8,059 bases of DNA from Actinomycetota bacterium (GTDB taxonomy: Bacteria; Actinomycetota; Actinomycetes; Actinomycetales; Cellulomonadaceae). Below the pieces are notes generated by a model that worked only from the letters and a program-made list of their open reading frames with translations, ran no database searches and was not told where the DNA came from. The stretch covers positions 1 through 8,059 of the forward strand of contig JAHIJU010000349.1 in NCBI GenBank assembly GCA_018898235.1. The letters are read 5' to 3'. Below are positions 6,340 to 8,059 of the stretch, in pieces. A program made the translations under genes and the position numbers. Positions within the stretch are counted from its first letter, which is position 1. Each line of letters starts with the position of its first letter.

Positions 6340-7922
6340 TGGGCCCCGATCCGGCGTGGGTCACCCGCACCGACCACCTGCTCGCACCCGACCGGGGCCG
6401 CGTGGTGACCGCGATCTTCCTTCCCGGCCAGGAGCTGGCCGCGTCGGGCCGGTCTCGGTCCGCGAGCGTGCTGGGGCGTGTGCTCGCGCTGAGCGATGTG
6501 CAGGTGGAGGCCGAGCTGGCGCAGGTCGTCGAGCACTTCGGCACCCGCCACCGGCGGCTCGAGGCGATCTGGGAGTCCCACTTCCGGCTGATCGCCCACC
6601 GCGTCGACGCATCCCGCCAGCTGTCGGTGAACCGTCGGCGGCTGATCGGCGCCTACTTCACCCAGGAGTTCGCGGTCGAGGGTGCGGGCCTGTTCAACCC
6701 GTCCATGGTGGCCCACCCCGACCAGTCCGGGCTGCCGACCGGTTCGGTGCGGTTCCTCATGACGTTGCGCGGGGTCGGTGAGGGGCACGTGTCCTGCATC
6801 GAGATGCGCACCGGTGTCGTCGACGCTGACGACCAGGTGGTGCTCGACCCACCGCCGACCGTGGCCGTGCTGCCCGAGGAGAAGACCGCGACCTACTCGC
6901 TCGAGGCGTTCGCCCACCAGCTGCGTGAGCTCGGCGACGATCGCGCCGACGCCGACTTCGTGCTGGCGCGCCTGGCCTCGACGTTCGGTCCGGGCGACCT
7001 GGCCTCGGTGATCGCCCGGCTGAAGGCCCAGGGGCTGACCCGTGTCTTCGCCGACCGCACCGTGGAGGACCTGGAGCGGATCGCCGCGAGCACCTACGTC
7101 GTGGAGTTCCCGATCGACTCGAGCCCGGCCGAACGGGTGCTGACCCCCCAGTCCCCCCACGAGAGCAACGGGGTCGAGGATGCGCGGATGGTGCGGACCG
7201 TCGCGGATGACGGTCAGGCCGAGTACCTCGGCACGTACACCGCCTACGACGGGCGCGCCATCGGGCAGCAGCTGCTGCGCACACGCGACTTCCGGACGTT
7301 CACCTCGACCCCGATCACGGGGCAGGGCAGCCGGAACAAGGGGCTGGCCCTGTTCCCGCGGCGCATCGGTGGGCGGTACGCGGCCATCTCACGCGCCGAC
7401 CGGGAGTCCAACGCCATCACGACCTCGTCGGACATGCTGCACTGGGACGACCCCGTCCTGGTGCAGGTGCCCGAGCGCCCCTGGGAGATCGTCCAGCTCG
7501 GCAACTGCGGGCCGCCGATCGAGACCGAGGCCGGGTGGCTCGTGCTCACGCACGGCGTGGGGCCGATGCGGACCTACGCGATCGGCGCCATGCTGCTCGA
7601 CCTGGACGACCCGCGGATCGTCCTGGCCTCGCTCGAGCAGCCGTTCCTGACACCGAACCAGGACGAACGCGCCGGCTACGTGCCCAACGTGGTCTACAGC
7701 TGCGGTGCGATGCTCCACGGCCGCACCCTCGTGCTGCCCTACGGGTGCAGCGACGCCCAGACCCGCATCGCCCTGGTGGACCTGGACGGGCTGCTCGGCG
7801 CGATGGTGCCCCGCACCCGCACCCGCACCGATGCGGTCGGTCCACCGGCCGTGGCCGTGGCGGACCACCCGGTCGGACGGCCGTCGCCGGTGCCCGTCGC
7901 CCCTGACGAGGCGGCCCGGTGA
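6339..7922 (+). CDS. GH130-family mannoside phosphorylase/hydrolase-like enzyme
   Basis: The ATG at 6339 overlaps the upstream TGA by one base (527 residues); GTG 6336, one codon earlier, is equally possible and gives a GTGA overlap. GH130 five-bladed propeller motifs appear in order: LFNPSMV (118-124), ESNGVEDARMVR (275-286), NKGLALFPRRIGGRYAAISR (333-352), LGNCGPPIETEAGW (387-400), LTHGVGPMRTY (403-413) and GYVPNVVYSCG (446-456). D281 in the VED block is the likely catalytic acid. Lys334, Arg352 and His405 are basic positions that could bind phosphate. GH130 enzymes are mostly beta-mannoside phosphorylases acting with inorganic phosphate, with some hydrolases. This one is longer than the usual 300-400 residues, with an N-terminal domain of about 110 residues, a helical insert (about 185-255) and a Pro/Ala-rich tail (490-527). 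With no signal peptide it is intracellular, so it may release mannose-1-phosphate from a cytoplasmic mannoside. Family sure, substrate open. Confidence 0.9.
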   Translation: MGPDPAWVTRTDHLLAPDRGRVVTAIFLPGQELAASGRSRSASVLGRVLALSDVQVEAELAQVVEHFGTRHRRLEAIWESHFRLIAHRVDASRQLSVNRRRLIGAYFTQEFAVEGAGLFNPSMVAHPDQSGLPTGSVRFLMTLRGVGEGHVSCIEMRTGVVDADDQVVLDPPPTVAVLPEEKTATYSLEAFAHQLRELGDDRADADFVLARLASTFGPGDLASVIARLKAQGLTRVFADRTVEDLERIAASTYVVEFPIDSSPAERVLTPQSPHESNGVEDARMVRTVADDGQAEYLGTYTAYDGRAIGQQLLRTRDFRTFTSTPITGQGSRNKGLALFPRRIGGRYAAISRADRESNAITTSSDMLHWDDPVLVQVPERPWEIVQLGNCGPPIETEAGWLVLTHGVGPMRTYAIGAMLLDLDDPRIVLASLEQPFLTPNQDERAGYVPNVVYSCGAMLHGRTLVLPYGCSDAQTRIALVDLDGLLGAMVPRTRTRTDAVGPPAVAVADHPVGRPSPVPVAPDEAAR

Positions 7923-8059
7923 ACCCGCCGGTGGGCGCGTCCGTCGAGCTCATGACGGTGGCGCTGCGGCCCAAGCCCTGGGGGCACGAGACCGTCTTCG
8001 CCGGCGGCGAGAACGGCTATGTCGGCAAGCTGCTCACCATCGCCGTCGGGCAGTCGCTC
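7919..8059 (+). CDS. Cupin, mannose-6-phosphate isomerase-like (3' truncated)
   Basis: Only the first 47 codons lie in the window. The GTG at 7919 overlaps the GH130 stop by four bases and has GAGG (7907-7910) at an 8-base spacing; an in-frame ATG at 7952 is the alternative. RPKPWGHETVFA (residues 17-28) followed by GYVGKLLTIAVGQSL (33-47) resembles the start of cupin-type phosphomannose isomerases and the C-terminal isomerase domain of ManC-type proteins, where PWG and a K-x-L-x-(I/V)-x-x-G-Q-x-L strand precede the metal-binding His residues. Those His residues lie beyond the edge. The likely role is interconverting mannose-6-phosphate and fructose-6-phosphate, linking the cassette to central metabolism. 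A sugar-binding cupin of another function is possible, since only the first part of the domain is visible. Confidence 0.65.
   Translation, partial: MNPPVGASVELMTVALRPKPWGHETVFAGGENGYVGKLLTIAVGQSL

Overview
The window is gene-dense, very GC-rich DNA with strong third-position G/C, GTG and ATG starts, and 1-4 base overlaps between consecutive genes. This points to a high-GC Gram-positive (Actinomycetota). A secreted or anchored GH18 enzyme with two chitin-binding modules would suit a polysaccharide-degrading Micrococcales lineage such as Cellulomonadaceae, but that placement is inference. All recognisable genes concern carbohydrate polymers or glycosides. No tRNA, rRNA, CRISPR array, insertion sequence or phage gene is visible.

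Layout. (1) Bases 1-1190 (+): 3' part of a membrane family 2 processive glycosyltransferase (cellulose-synthase-like), cut by the left edge. (2) 1187-2758 (+): a membrane-anchored or secreted GH18 chitinase-like enzyme with two CBM5/12-type modules, overlapping gene 1 by 4 bases. (3) 2752-2790: a 14-base tandem repeat of self-complementary units between convergent genes, probably a two-way terminator. (4) 2821-3837 (-): a GT4 glycosyltransferase. (5) 3838-4117: a 280-base divergent intergenic region with an inverted repeat and, on the + side, a leader that could fold and mask the ribosome binding site. (6) 4118-8059 (+): an operon of a GT4 mannosyltransferase-like enzyme, a predicted (alpha/alpha)-barrel glycosidase-like protein, a GH130 mannoside phosphorylase/hydrolase-like protein and the start of a cupin resembling mannose-6-phosphate isomerase. 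The genes overlap by 1-4 bases, so translation is probably coupled.

Two systems appear side by side. The first couples an inner-membrane polymer synthase to an outward-facing GH18 hydrolase, the arrangement seen when an exopolysaccharide synthase is paired with a trimming hydrolase. The GH18 partner suggests a GlcNAc-containing product rather than plain cellulose. The second is a cytoplasmic cassette (two GT4 enzymes, a helical-barrel protein, a GH130 and an isomerase-like cupin) with no signal peptides or transporters in view. It looks like a pathway that makes and recycles a mannose-containing oligosaccharide or glycoconjugate inside the cell. Its product cannot be read from sequence and is the most promising unknown here.
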